From NCBI RefSeq assembly GCF_009677585.1, contig NZ_WKYV01000027.1, forward strand, positions 1 through 64,000: DNA of 64,000 nucleotides. The letters are read 5' to 3'. Position 1 is the stretch's first letter. Each line of letters opens with the position of its first letter. The notes under the pieces were generated by a model, which searched no databases, was not told the DNA's origin, and saw nothing but the letters and a program-made list of their open reading frames with translations. The stretch is from Lactonifactor sp. BIOML-A5 (GTDB lineage Bacteria; Bacillota; Clostridia; Lachnospirales; Lachnospiraceae). Positions 7,242-16,046 of this stretch are shown here, piece by piece. The position numbers and the translations under genes were made by a program.

Positions 7242-8426
7242 TCAGCTATTAATATGAACGCTCACCAGTTTCTGCTGCCGGAAGGCAGCATATTGTTCTG
7301 CGAGAGTGGAAAGTTTTTGTTTTTCCTGAGAATTCTTCCACAGGTTTATTGCAAACTCCATTCCCTTGCTCTTCTTCTTACTGGTCCAGATGCCAATAAT
7401 TTCTCCCCTGTACAAAATAGCCCCGGGATTTGTTGTAGTTTTCCATATTTCCCTGTGCAGGGAGTTATCCTCCAGCAATACACTTCGGTCACGCTGGTCC
7501 AGAAATGGATCATGACCTCCCAGAAGAAGCAGCTCTCTTTTACAGGCCGCCGGTGAGAAGAGCCGTTCTCTGTCACCAGATAGGATAAAGGCTTTTTTCC
7601 CGGATACGGTAACTGGTTCTAATTCCTCTGCAATTAAATTCCACATACGTCTGCCCTGTTTTCCAGAGCACCCAAGCCAGCACGTAAGCCTGTCTGCAGT
7701 TGCAGGTCCATAGCAGTGAATGAATTTGCGCACTAGCTGCTTTTGGGGGGCTTTGCCGGCTTTCATGGCATGGCCCGTCCAGTTTTTATAGGAAGTAAAC
7801 TCCTGGCTGATTCCCTTGCGCTCTCCAAAGACTGCAAGTCCGCTGAAGGCGCAGGGACGTAGCATGAAAGATACCACTGCGCCTCCCACAGTCTGCCTGT
7901 CCGGATTCCCGTACATTGACGGCTGAGTCCATAGCTCTCTTTTTCTGACGGGCAGAAGTGGCAGCATCCAGTCTGCGAGAATTTGATCTAAGGCTGTTTT
8001 GCTCACAATAGTCTCCCTGTCCAGCTTTGGCATAACCTCTTTTAATATAGAAAACAACTCTTCAAAAGACATCTGCAGAAAATCCAGGGCCAGTGTTATC
8101 CCCTGATTGTAAATCCATGGCTCATCCCCCTCGGAAAGAAGTGCAGACAGAAAAACACCGCTTTCCTCCTCAGGGAATACAAAGGGCGCTCCTCTCAGGC
8201 TCCAGGCCTGGAGAAGCGATTTCTCTTTGTACAGCAGAGACTCCATCTTCTGGAGACTGCAGCCCGGAGCCCGGTTATAAAGAGCAGTCTCCCATGCACC
8301 GGGAGGCGTATTCTGCAGCCCGCATGCACCTGCAAGCTGGATAATGTCTTCCTCCCTGTACTCAGCGTCCAAATGATGGGCGCACAGCCTGTAATTTCTT
8401 ATCTGCTCCACACTTACCTCTGCCAT
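7242..8426 (-). CDS. Winged-helix AlkZ-like (HTH_42) protein
   Basis: 394 residues; AAAAGGAGG precedes ATG 8426. The protein matches the HTH_42/AlkZ superfamily in layout, with an N-terminal RxCxxHxL start, central TVGGAV...F region, and a late LLGGHDPFLDQRDR ... NPGAILYRGEIIGIW segment typical of the group. AlkZ and YcaQ are DNA glycosylases that unhook alkylated bases or crosslinks using a Gln-x-Gln type catalytic motif. Here the corresponding stretch reads GLQNTPP, so the second Gln seems absent and glycosylase activity is uncertain. It stands alone between the DUF1989 gene and an MFS gene. Confidence 0.75.
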   Translation of the reverse strand: MAEVSVEQIRNYRLCAHHLDAEYREEDIIQLAGACGLQNTPPGAWETALYNRAPGCSLQKMESLLYKEKSLLQAWSLRGAPFVFPEEESGVFLSALLSEGDEPWIYNQGITLALDFLQMSFEELFSILKEVMPKLDRETIVSKTALDQILADWMLPLLPVRKRELWTQPSMYGNPDRQTVGGAVVSFMLRPCAFSGLAVFGERKGISQEFTSYKNWTGHAMKAGKAPQKQLVRKFIHCYGPATADRLTCWLGCSGKQGRRMWNLIAEELEPVTVSGKKAFILSGDRERLFSPAACKRELLLLGGHDPFLDQRDRSVLLEDNSLHREIWKTTTNPGAILYRGEIIGIWTSKKKSKGMEFAINLWKNSQEKQKLSTLAEQYAAFRQQKLVSVHINS

Positions 8427-8482
8427 GTAATACCTCCTTTTCCTGCATATTATACTGCCCCTAATAATGAGGCGGCGGCGCC

Positions 8483-9718
8483 TTAGGTATGTGATTTTGT
8501 CTGCCTCGCCAGCAATGCCGCCCCAACAATTCCCACCGCCGAAAATGCAATCAGCAGTATAAATATTTTATTGAATCCTGATGCGATATTACCTGCTTCT
8601 ATTGCAGCATCCAGCCATATCCCGCAGATCGTCGGCACGATGAAATCAGGAATAAATGCAATAAAGGAAATCACCCCTGTGGCAATTGCGGTCATTTTCA
8701 AGGGTATGCCTGCCTGCCCCATTATGCTCCAATAGGTTGATTTCATGATATTAGCCATTAAAGCAAGAAACAGCGTAAGTCCGATACAGATAGGAACCAC
8801 CTTACTTGTGCACATTACTGCCAGTGTTGTGACCACGGTAACAGACAGGAATACCATGAATCCCTTTCCCTTGTAGGTAAACTTATCCAATATCCATCCC
8901 CCGATAAAGCCCGCCGCCAGCACAATGACATAACTTCTGACAATTCCAATGGTGGATGCTAAAGAAGAGGAAATACCCAGAACCCGAACTGTATAAGTCG
9001 TCAGATATCCATTCCCCAATGTCCAGGAAACGTAAGAACACATAATAACCCAAATGGTGATCCATACCCCCTTATTGGTTAACACCTCTCTCAGCAGAAC
9101 CTTTTCTTCTTTCTCCTTTTCCTGCTCCGCCGCGGTCTCCGCAGGCAGGAAAATCAGAGCAAGAACCAGGAAGAGCCCTGTAATCGCCGCACCTGCAATC
9201 ATGACAAACCGGAACCCAAGAACAGGCGTTGCAGCAATATTCATGATCCCCAGAAAGAGAAAGGACGTAATAGTCTGGAGAATTCCGCGTGTGGATTCGC
9301 TGCTTCCAAAGATTGCACTCTGAGACGCCTCGTCTCCAAGGCTCCGAATACCCGAAAGGTACGCTGACCATAAGGTTGCAATACCAAAAAAACCATATAA
9401 TACATGAATTCCAATTAAAACAATATAATTCGTTGTAAATGCAAAAAGTCCGGTCAAAAAAGCAAAGGCAGCCAGGGTAATGCAGATAAGCTTTTTCATT
9501 GGAAAACGATCCGCAAAAAAGCCGCCGATAGGATAACACAAGGTGTTAACCAGGGTCAGGCAAGTACCCAGAACTCCCATCTGTGTATCATTGATTTGCA
9601 GCGCCTCCATCATCTGATCATAGAAGGTATATTTCATATACGGGAGCTGATAGGCCAGCGCAACCGTTGCACTGAGTATAATAAAAACAATTAGTTTCTC
9701 TTTTCCTAATGATTTCAT
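8483..9718 (-). CDS. MFS transporter paired with MttB homologue
   Basis: 411 residues with 12 predicted membrane helices and the MFS motif GGFFADRFPMKK (about 66-77). GGAGAGGA lies 6-7 nt before ATG 9718. The pattern recalls organic-anion and small-metabolite carriers (OPA/ACS-like) more than drug pumps. The gene follows the MttB-family methyltransferase by only 26 bp on the same strand, so the two form an operon and the carrier probably imports the methylated amine or its precursor. That substrate link is inference. Confidence 0.88.
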   Translation of the reverse strand: MKSLGKEKLIVFIILSATVALAYQLPYMKYTFYDQMMEALQINDTQMGVLGTCLTLVNTLCYPIGGFFADRFPMKKLICITLAAFAFLTGLFAFTTNYIVLIGIHVLYGFFGIATLWSAYLSGIRSLGDEASQSAIFGSSESTRGILQTITSFLFLGIMNIAATPVLGFRFVMIAGAAITGLFLVLALIFLPAETAAEQEKEKEEKVLLREVLTNKGVWITIWVIMCSYVSWTLGNGYLTTYTVRVLGISSSLASTIGIVRSYVIVLAAGFIGGWILDKFTYKGKGFMVFLSVTVVTTLAVMCTSKVVPICIGLTLFLALMANIMKSTYWSIMGQAGIPLKMTAIATGVISFIAFIPDFIVPTICGIWLDAAIEAGNIASGFNKIFILLIAFSAVGIVGAALLARQTKSHT

Positions 9719-9744
9719 AAGCAGTCCTCTCCATTCAGCATGAT

Positions 9745-11157
9745 TTACGGTTCGAGATGTTTTCTTAACTCTGCGTCAAGCTCAGAAGGGAAATCAGGCT
9801 GCACATACTCTTCCAACATTTTTTTCCACTTCTCATTTGCCCGATCCGCAACTGTCTTCTTCCCGCCGGCTTCCCACTGGGCCACATTCAAAGAGTCACT
9901 AATAAATGGTGAATAGTGTGCGTCACGAAAATGTTCATAGGTGTGTTCCTCTGTCAGGAACTGGCCCCGGGGACCTACCTCTTTGATAACATCATAGGCC
10001 AGTGTCTCCTCATTTACTTCTATTCCCCGGTGTATGCGTCTTACAAGCCCCATGAGCTCATAATCAACCATTGATTTTTCAAAGGAAACCGTATCATACG
10101 TGGCCATAATGCCGCCCCCGTGCAGGATAAAGTTTCCCCCTGCCATTTCGGCAGTCATAAGATTCATCATGGATTCATAGCCCATCTGAGGATCAAAGCA
10201 TTTGCTGTCAGTAATTGCGCCGCTGATTCTGCATGGCAGATGATAGAACTTAGCCAGCTGTCCGTTAATCAGAGACATTAACGCGCATTCCGGAGAACCT
10301 ATGGTTAAGGAGCAGGTACGCATATTTGCGTTAGATCCTGATGCCGAATAAATGACAGGTGTTCCGGGATTGACACACTGAGCTAAGACAATACCGGCCA
10401 GTATCTCTGCATTCTGTACTGCAACGTTTCCGGCAAGTGTTACAGGTGCCGTCGCCCCGGCCATTGCCAGCGAATTGATAAGCTGAATCTGACCATACTC
10501 TGCAAAGGCCATAAGAGTAGCCAGCGATTTGTCGTCATAGCATAGAGGGGTTACTGTACAGGGATCCGCGAGCAGAACCGGTTTTTTATTTTTAACGGCC
10601 TCCAGGCCGCCAAAGGGCACCGCTGCCATCTCTATGCATTCCTTTGCTTCTTCATAGGTAAACATAAAAGGCATCAGCGGTTTGTCGCTGTACTTCATGG
10701 TCTCGTAGACAACCGCTTTGTTTCTGATTGCCGGATCCACATCTGTCATCTCACAGGGAACATGATGCATTTCAATAAGATCCATGGATTGATACAGTTT
10801 TATCAGGTTAATAAAATCTTCTTTTTTACTTGGGCGGCGGCCATGATCCAGATCCGCAACAAAGCAGGAACCGCCCGGGCCGCAGTAGTGTGTATCCTCC
10901 AGATTGAATATAACATTTCCTTCAGGATTCCTTGCGTACAGAGTGAAGGAGGAAGGAGCTAGTTTCAAACTCTCTTCCACCAGCCTCCTGGGAAATAATA
11001 CCTTTTTTCCGTCAATTTTTGCACCGTGCTTTGCAAGAAGATTACATGCTGGTTCGTATGTCATAATGACGCCCACTTCTTCCAAAATTTTTAGAGACGT
11101 TTCATGAATTTTGTTTAGATCTGTTTGATTAACTGCTTGATATCTCTGCATAATCAT
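9745..11157 (-). CDS. Non-pyrrolysine MttB-family (trimethylamine methyltransferase-like) protein
   Basis: 470 residues, close to the usual family length. Start at ATG 11157 or the in-frame ATG 11151; GGAGG precedes both. The MttB barrel is recognisable from the N-terminal segment ILEEVGVIMTYEPA, the CGPGGSCFVADL stretch and the C-terminal EEHTYEHFRDAHYSPF. No in-frame amber codon is present, so it belongs to the pyrrolysine-free branch, whose studied members (MtgB, MtpB, MtcB) transfer a methyl group from quaternary amines such as glycine betaine, proline betaine or carnitine to a corrinoid protein. The usual corrinoid partner and MtqA-type methyltransferase are missing here and must be encoded elsewhere. 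A possible sigma-54-like promoter with dyads lies upstream. Confidence 0.88.
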   Translation of the reverse strand: MIMQRYQAVNQTDLNKIHETSLKILEEVGVIMTYEPACNLLAKHGAKIDGKKVLFPRRLVEESLKLAPSSFTLYARNPEGNVIFNLEDTHYCGPGGSCFVADLDHGRRPSKKEDFINLIKLYQSMDLIEMHHVPCEMTDVDPAIRNKAVVYETMKYSDKPLMPFMFTYEEAKECIEMAAVPFGGLEAVKNKKPVLLADPCTVTPLCYDDKSLATLMAFAEYGQIQLINSLAMAGATAPVTLAGNVAVQNAEILAGIVLAQCVNPGTPVIYSASGSNANMRTCSLTIGSPECALMSLINGQLAKFYHLPCRISGAITDSKCFDPQMGYESMMNLMTAEMAGGNFILHGGGIMATYDTVSFEKSMVDYELMGLVRRIHRGIEVNEETLAYDVIKEVGPRGQFLTEEHTYEHFRDAHYSPFISDSLNVAQWEAGGKKTVADRANEKWKKMLEEYVQPDFPSELDAELRKHLEP

Positions 11158-11319
11158 ACACCCTCCTATACTTCCTTGTATAAATAAATTTCATTTGTTA
11201 TATGTATTATTGCACGATATATCAGGCACAGTCAACGTAAATATCTGAAAATTCATTGTAAAATTATTTTTTTACAGTTTTTTCTCTTTTTTTCTCCCTT
11301 ACACTTTTTTACATGTTCT

Positions 11320-11377
11320 AACCAAAATCTGTGCCTTGAGAACAAAGTGTTCCTGCGAATGTTACGGCTGTCTAACA
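11320..11377 (-). promoter_or_regulatory. Possible sigma-54-type promoter and activator dyads
   Basis: On the minus strand (11336 down to 11320) GGCAC and TTTGG are spaced so that the GG and GG dinucleotides are 10 nt apart, close to the GG-N10-GC rule of -24/-12 promoters but with C changed to G. Directly upstream are the dyads GAACA-AAG-TGTTC (11340-11352) and TGTTA-N8-TAACA (11360-11377), good candidates for binding by the neighbouring regulator. The element lies about 160 bp before the mttB homologue. Confidence 0.4.
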
Positions 11378-11414
11378 CACTCCGGCATGTACAGCCTCTA
11401 CAGACATAGAAAAC

Positions 11415-11437
11415 AAAAAAGCCCTCTGAAAGAAGGC
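11415..11437 (-). terminator. Intrinsic terminator of the PAS/AAA regulator gene
   Basis: On the minus strand GCCTTCT, loop TTC, AGAGGGC followed by TTTTTTG, about 15 bases after the stop codon of the regulator at 11451. Confidence 0.75.
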
Positions 11438-11450
11438 CTGAATGTTTGAT

Positions 11451-12926
11451 TCATTCTATATGATATTTTTTCATTCTATAATGCATCAGCTGCCTGCTGA
11501 TCCCCAAGATACGGGCAGCCTGTGAAATATTCCCATTGGTTTGTTTTAAGGCTTTGATAATCTCCTCCTGCTCTTTTTCCTGGGCTTCCAGATACAGCTT
11601 TCTTTTGCTGAAATACATGTCCTGCTTCACGGCACTGCTATCCGCAAATCCTCCTGTCTGTATCTCAGGCGGTTCATTGCCGGAATTAAAATGTGTTCTG
11701 GACGTCCGGGTCTCATAAAAAACATTGGCAGGCAGATCGTCTGCATGGATCTCATGACCATCTTCTGTAAAATTCATAGCTGCTTCTATACAGGAGCGAA
11801 ACTGGCGGACATTTCCCGGCCAGTGATAGATTCTGAACCATGACATCACCTCACTGTCCACGCCCTGAATTCTTTTATGAAACCGGCGATTAAACTCCCT
11901 GATAAAGTAATTTGTCAGCAATGGAATATCTTCTGTACGTTCTGCCAGAGAAGGAATGGGAATCTGCACAACAGAAATGCAGTAAAAGAACTCCATGCGC
12001 AGACGGTTGTTGCGTATCATTTCCGCAGGCGGTTCACTGCTGCTGCAGATGATACGTATATTGACTGGAATAGCCTCACTCCCGTTCGGCCTTATAAACA
12101 TATGTTCCTCAAGAACATGCAGCAGCTTCATTTGTATCGCAGGAGGCAGGTACGTTACATTTTCCAGATAAAGAGTTCCGCCGCTGGCCTGACGTAGAAT
12201 GCCTTCCGAATCCGGACCGGGATAATGCTTATTCTGTGTGCCGAACAGCAAGCCATCCAGCAGGTTCTCAGGAATAGATGCACAATTGATAGAAAGGAAA
12301 GGCCCGTCAGACCGGGAACTGCTTTCATGAATAGACCGGGCAAACGTATTTTTTCCGCAGCCATCCTCCCCAATCAGCAGTACAGAGGAGTCCGTTTTGG
12401 CAGCCTTTCTAGCCAGCGTTAAGCTGTACCGGAAGGTCTCGCTGCTGCCTATAAGCTCTGCAAAAGGAGCAGCATCTCTTCCAGTCTGGCATGACCTGTG
12501 CCGGTTAATTTTACTCTGCAACTCCAGGTTCTCGTCAATCATATTGGAAAGCTGGGTTAAGTCACGCTGAATATTAAAAGCCCCTATAAGTTCTCTGCCC
12601 TTATAGATTGGCGTAGAGTCAATGGTTTTTGTCTTTTTCAGCCCTCCGGTATAATAAACACATATCATATCGCGGACCGGACGTTTTTCCGTCAAAGCAA
12701 TATAAGCCGGGCTTGTGTCCTTTCTGACATCATTCTGGAAGTCATAAAGCTCAAAAAGAGATTTCCCGTACGATTCCTTTAAAGTATATCCCTCTGAATG
12801 CTCTGCAGATTGATTCAAATATACTAAATTTGCATTCACATCAAAAAACAATATTTCATCCTGCATCTGGTCGAAAACGTCAAAACAAATACCGGTTTCC
12901 AGTATCAACTCTTTGTACCCAATCAT
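11451..12926 (-). CDS. PAS-AAA-Fis regulator, degenerate NtrC/sigma-54 activator type
   Basis: 491 residues from ATG 12926, which has AGGAGG 8 nt upstream; the frame upstream to 12953 is not needed. PAS domain about 8-125, AAA+ domain about 155-385, Fis-type helix-turn-helix about 445-488 (NISQAARILGISRQLMHYRMKK). Walker A is kept (GEDGCGKN), but three sigma-54 activator hallmarks are altered: the GAFTGA loop is replaced by a GTQNKHYPGP stretch, Walker B reads LYLENV instead of LFLDEI, and the arginine-finger segment has Cys in place of the second Arg (RMEFFYCI). It may therefore not remodel sigma-54 holoenzyme and may act like TyrR or as a ligand-sensing binder. Its position suggests control of the mttB/MFS unit or of the sugar operon. 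Confidence 0.85.
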   Translation of the reverse strand: MIGYKELILETGICFDVFDQMQDEILFFDVNANLVYLNQSAEHSEGYTLKESYGKSLFELYDFQNDVRKDTSPAYIALTEKRPVRDMICVYYTGGLKKTKTIDSTPIYKGRELIGAFNIQRDLTQLSNMIDENLELQSKINRHRSCQTGRDAAPFAELIGSSETFRYSLTLARKAAKTDSSVLLIGEDGCGKNTFARSIHESSSRSDGPFLSINCASIPENLLDGLLFGTQNKHYPGPDSEGILRQASGGTLYLENVTYLPPAIQMKLLHVLEEHMFIRPNGSEAIPVNIRIICSSSEPPAEMIRNNRLRMEFFYCISVVQIPIPSLAERTEDIPLLTNYFIREFNRRFHKRIQGVDSEVMSWFRIYHWPGNVRQFRSCIEAAMNFTEDGHEIHADDLPANVFYETRTSRTHFNSGNEPPEIQTGGFADSSAVKQDMYFSKRKLYLEAQEKEQEEIIKALKQTNGNISQAARILGISRQLMHYRMKKYHIE

Positions 12927-13043
12927 GCTTAATCCTCCTCTGACTTGACACACCTGTATCTGACAGATTAATTATAGCAATATATAAAAAATGTGGGAAG
13001 AGTTTTTTTATAATTTTATGAGTGACAGAGGACTTTTACGGCA

Positions 13044-14198
13044 TTAGTACCCATCATAGGTATATTTAATAAACGCTTCGATCTCTTTTCTACCCGGATT
13101 GCCCGGGGAATTCCCGAAGGCACCGTCATGGGCAAATCTGTCCGCTGCAAGCAGGCAGTCTTCCAGCGTATATCCAGAGTCCCGAATGGATGGAATCTTT
13201 AGTTCTTTCATCAGTTTAACAACTCTGTCCGCCAGGACCTCAGCCAACTGCATCGTATCTATATCCTGTGTATATGCAATCTCCATCCCATCCGCCACAG
13301 CCTCGAGGTTCTTTCTTTCACCGTATTTTGCTGTATAAATCATAACCCCGGGCAGTCCCCAGGCGCAGCCCAGACCGTGGGGTATATGGTTTTGGGCGCC
13401 GAAGGTCTGACTGAAGCTGTGCCCGATTTGGCACCCGCAGGCCGAGATAGCCATCCCCCCGAGATTGGCCGCCAAAGACATCATCTCCCTGGCCTCTGCA
13501 TTTTTAGGCTCCCTTACCGCAGCAGGCAGCCATTTAAGGGTAAGCTTTATTCCCTCTTTACCCAATATATAGCCGTAAGGATTATAATTTCTGTTGGTGA
13601 TTGCCTCCACACAGTGGGCAAGCACATCCATCCCCGTTGCAGCCGTGGGGCCTGCAGGGAGGGAATAGGTGAGAACCGGATCCACGATAGCCATGTCTGG
13701 CTTGTATATGGGCATTTCCTTAGCCCCGGTTACCGTATCTCCGATGACCGCCCACTGGGAAATCTCACTGCCTGTGCCGGAGGTAGTGCTGAGCGTGATC
13801 AGCTTTATCTCATGTTCTGCTTCCCCGATCCCATAGTAGTCACGGATGGTCGAACCATTCTGGCTGATGATAATCCCGATGGCCTTGGCGGTATCCAGGG
13901 TACTGCCTCCCCCCACTGCCACAATGCCGTCAATTTCATGCTCTCTTACAAACGCAGCACCTTCATCGCAGATATCGCTGGGTGCATCCGCCCTGCATTT
14001 ATCAAATATAAAAACCTCCAGCCCCGTCTCTTTTAATACCTCAATCACTTGGGTGGCTACTTTGAATTCACATAACGCTTGTTCCGTACAAACCATCACT
14101 CTGTGCATTCCAAGTTCTTTGGCTTTATTTCCGGCCTCTTTGGACGCACCCGTTCCAAAGAGTGTCGGACAAAATGTATTCCACATGTAAGCACTCAT
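13044..14198 (-). CDS. Iron-containing alcohol dehydrogenase
   Basis: 384 residues, usual for the Fe-ADH family. GGAG lies 6-8 nt before ATG 14198. The nucleotide-binding GGGSTLD motif is at about 97-103, and the metal ligands are visible as Asp and His in GMDVLAHCVEA, His in QIGHSF and His in HIPHGLG. These enzymes reduce aldehydes or oxidise alcohols with NAD(P). It is the last gene of a seven-gene operon starting at 20563. A role as an NAD(P)H sink for an aldehyde released in the pathway is inferred from context. Confidence 0.92.
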   Translation of the reverse strand: MSAYMWNTFCPTLFGTGASKEAGNKAKELGMHRVMVCTEQALCEFKVATQVIEVLKETGLEVFIFDKCRADAPSDICDEGAAFVREHEIDGIVAVGGGSTLDTAKAIGIIISQNGSTIRDYYGIGEAEHEIKLITLSTTSGTGSEISQWAVIGDTVTGAKEMPIYKPDMAIVDPVLTYSLPAGPTAATGMDVLAHCVEAITNRNYNPYGYILGKEGIKLTLKWLPAAVREPKNAEAREMMSLAANLGGMAISACGCQIGHSFSQTFGAQNHIPHGLGCAWGLPGVMIYTAKYGERKNLEAVADGMEIAYTQDIDTMQLAEVLADRVVKLMKELKIPSIRDSGYTLEDCLLAADRFAHDGAFGNSPGNPGRKEIEAFIKYTYDGY

Positions 14199-14215
14199 AC
14201 TATTACTCCTTTTCC

Positions 14216-15163
14216 TTAGAACAGACTTTTCACATAGGACAAGACTGCCTCAAGATCGTATTGATACTGATGATATAATTCTTCTGGGCTTCCAAATCCC
14301 GGGTATACCTGGGGAACCCCAAATCTTTTAAAGGATTTTACGCTGATTCCCTGGTCGCACAGTACATCCGCAACCGCACTGGCCAGCCCATTCTTCATAA
14401 GGTGATCCTCCCAGACAATAATCCTGCCGGTCTCAGAGGCAGCTTTTCGTACAATCTCTTCATCCAGAGGCTTTACTGTAAACATATCAATCACCCGCAC
14501 GCTGATCCCCTCTTTTTCTGCCGCATGGTGCAGCTGAAGTGCGTAATCAACCATTTCCCCGCAGGCAATTACCGCAATGTCCCTGCCTTCTCTGGCCGTA
14601 AAGCCTTTTCCAATTTCAAAGTCCGCATCTGACGGATATAAGATACGGTTCTCTTTACCCGGGTCAATACGGATGGAGAGAGGACCGTCATAGGTCATAC
14701 TTTTCTCTATAATCTGACGCAGCTGCACCGGATCGGATGCGGCGCAGACTGTCATATTGACCAGAGAAGAATAAAGCGCCATATCCTCCATAGCATAATG
14801 AGTAGATCCGCCATTTCCCGTCAGCCCCGCATAATTTGCAATAATTCTCACCGGAAGGTTGGGATAGCAGATATCTGTGCGCACCTGTTCCAATGCACGC
14901 ATACTCATAAAGGGCATCATCCCGATAATAAACGGTATGTTCCCATCGTAAGCCAGCCCAGATGAGATGCCAACCACATTCTGTTCCGCAATCCCCGTGT
15001 CAAGGAAGCGGTCCGGATACTTTTCCTTGAAATCTTTGCAGCCGAAACCGATATCCGGAGTCAGCAGCCATACCCGATTATCTTTTCCTCCAAGCTCCGC
15101 TATGGTATCTCCAACCACAGATCTTGCTGAATTATATTCGTCAAGTGTATATGATTGCTTCAT
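14216..15163 (-). CDS. Transketolase, C-terminal subunit
   Basis: 315 residues, covering the pyrimidine-binding and C-terminal domains of a split transketolase. The catalytic Glu that activates thiamine diphosphate is in DTGIAEQNVVG (about 41-51), followed by the family-typical MRALEQVR and GSTHYAMED segments. It starts immediately after the stop of the N-terminal subunit (TAA then ATG), so the two are translationally coupled and should form one enzyme. Split transketolases of this sort in Clostridia act in several sugar pathways, including apulose-4-phosphate and sulfosugar cleavage. The acceptor and donor here are unknown. Confidence 0.92.
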   Translation of the reverse strand: MKQSYTLDEYNSARSVVGDTIAELGGKDNRVWLLTPDIGFGCKDFKEKYPDRFLDTGIAEQNVVGISSGLAYDGNIPFIIGMMPFMSMRALEQVRTDICYPNLPVRIIANYAGLTGNGGSTHYAMEDMALYSSLVNMTVCAASDPVQLRQIIEKSMTYDGPLSIRIDPGKENRILYPSDADFEIGKGFTAREGRDIAVIACGEMVDYALQLHHAAEKEGISVRVIDMFTVKPLDEEIVRKAASETGRIIVWEDHLMKNGLASAVADVLCDQGISVKSFKRFGVPQVYPGFGSPEELYHQYQYDLEAVLSYVKSLF

Positions 15164-16027
15164 TTATAACTCCTTTCTCTGCTTTTCCAAAGCCGTGTCA
15201 AGGTCTTTTAAAGCTGTTTTTAAATCCGTTTCATTCAGGCTTCCCGCATGCCATTTTATCTGGCGCTCCATGAAGGATACATACTTTCCTTTTACAGTAT
15301 TCGCTATTATTACAGTTGGGGTCTCCCCGCTGCTGTCAGGAAGTCCGTCGAATGCCTCCGCAACCTGCCTCATATCGTTCCCGTCACTTATTTCTATTAC
15401 ATTCCATCCAAATGCACGCCACTTATCCGCATATGGTTCCATTATGACCGACTCCTCGGAAAAACTGGTCATCAGCTGCCTGTTGCGATCCACAACCGCC
15501 ACCAGGTTTCCAAGCTTTTGTGCTCTGCCTGCCATAGCCGCCTCCCAGACAGAACCCTCACAAGTCTCCCCGTCCCCCATCATGCAGAAGACACGGTGTT
15601 TCTGTCCCCGCTGCCTTGCGGATGCCGCCAGCCCTACACTGATGGGCAGCCCATGCCCCAGGGAACCTGTGGATGCCTCCAGCATAGGCAGTCTGGTTTT
15701 ACACGGATGCTGGCCATATTTACTGCCTATCTGGCCATAGGTCTCACAGATTTCTTTATAGTCGAAAAATCCTTTCAATGCCATAACAATGTACATGCAT
15801 GCCGCGCCGTGGCCTTTGCTGAGGATAAAACGGTCGCGCTCGGGATCTTCCTGCAGTTCGGGAGCCACCCGCATGGTATGCTGGAAAAGACAGGTCAGTA
15901 CATCAATCATTGACATGTCTCCGCCCATATGAATATTTCCGCCGTAAGATCCGCACAGATTGCAGAGATCGTACCGGGCCTGGTGGGCCAGCTCCTGTAA
16001 ACGTAAAATTTCTTTCTTATCAGCCAT
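15164..16027 (-). CDS. Transketolase, N-terminal subunit
   Basis: 287 residues, the thiamine diphosphate-binding half of a split transketolase. The ThDP motif GDG-TCEGSVWEAA at about 150-163 with the following NLVAVVDRN, and the ILSKGHGAACMY segment (about 67-78), are diagnostic. GGAG lies upstream of ATG 16027. It is coupled to the C-terminal subunit gene and lies 19 bp after the Zn-dehydrogenase gene. No pentose kinase or phosphoketose isomerase is in the operon, which suggests the enzyme takes an unphosphorylated ketose as donor; that is inference. Confidence 0.92.
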   Translation of the reverse strand: MADKKEILRLQELAHQARYDLCNLCGSYGGNIHMGGDMSMIDVLTCLFQHTMRVAPELQEDPERDRFILSKGHGAACMYIVMALKGFFDYKEICETYGQIGSKYGQHPCKTRLPMLEASTGSLGHGLPISVGLAASARQRGQKHRVFCMMGDGETCEGSVWEAAMAGRAQKLGNLVAVVDRNRQLMTSFSEESVIMEPYADKWRAFGWNVIEISDGNDMRQVAEAFDGLPDSSGETPTVIIANTVKGKYVSFMERQIKWHAGSLNETDLKTALKDLDTALEKQRKEL

Positions 16028-16046
16028 TCTCTCAAACGCTCCTTTC

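Noticed and set aside
9745..11157. Pyrrolysine-containing MttB (true trimethylamine methyltransferase)
   Set aside because: No in-frame TAG inside the gene and no corrinoid or ramM-type partner nearby.
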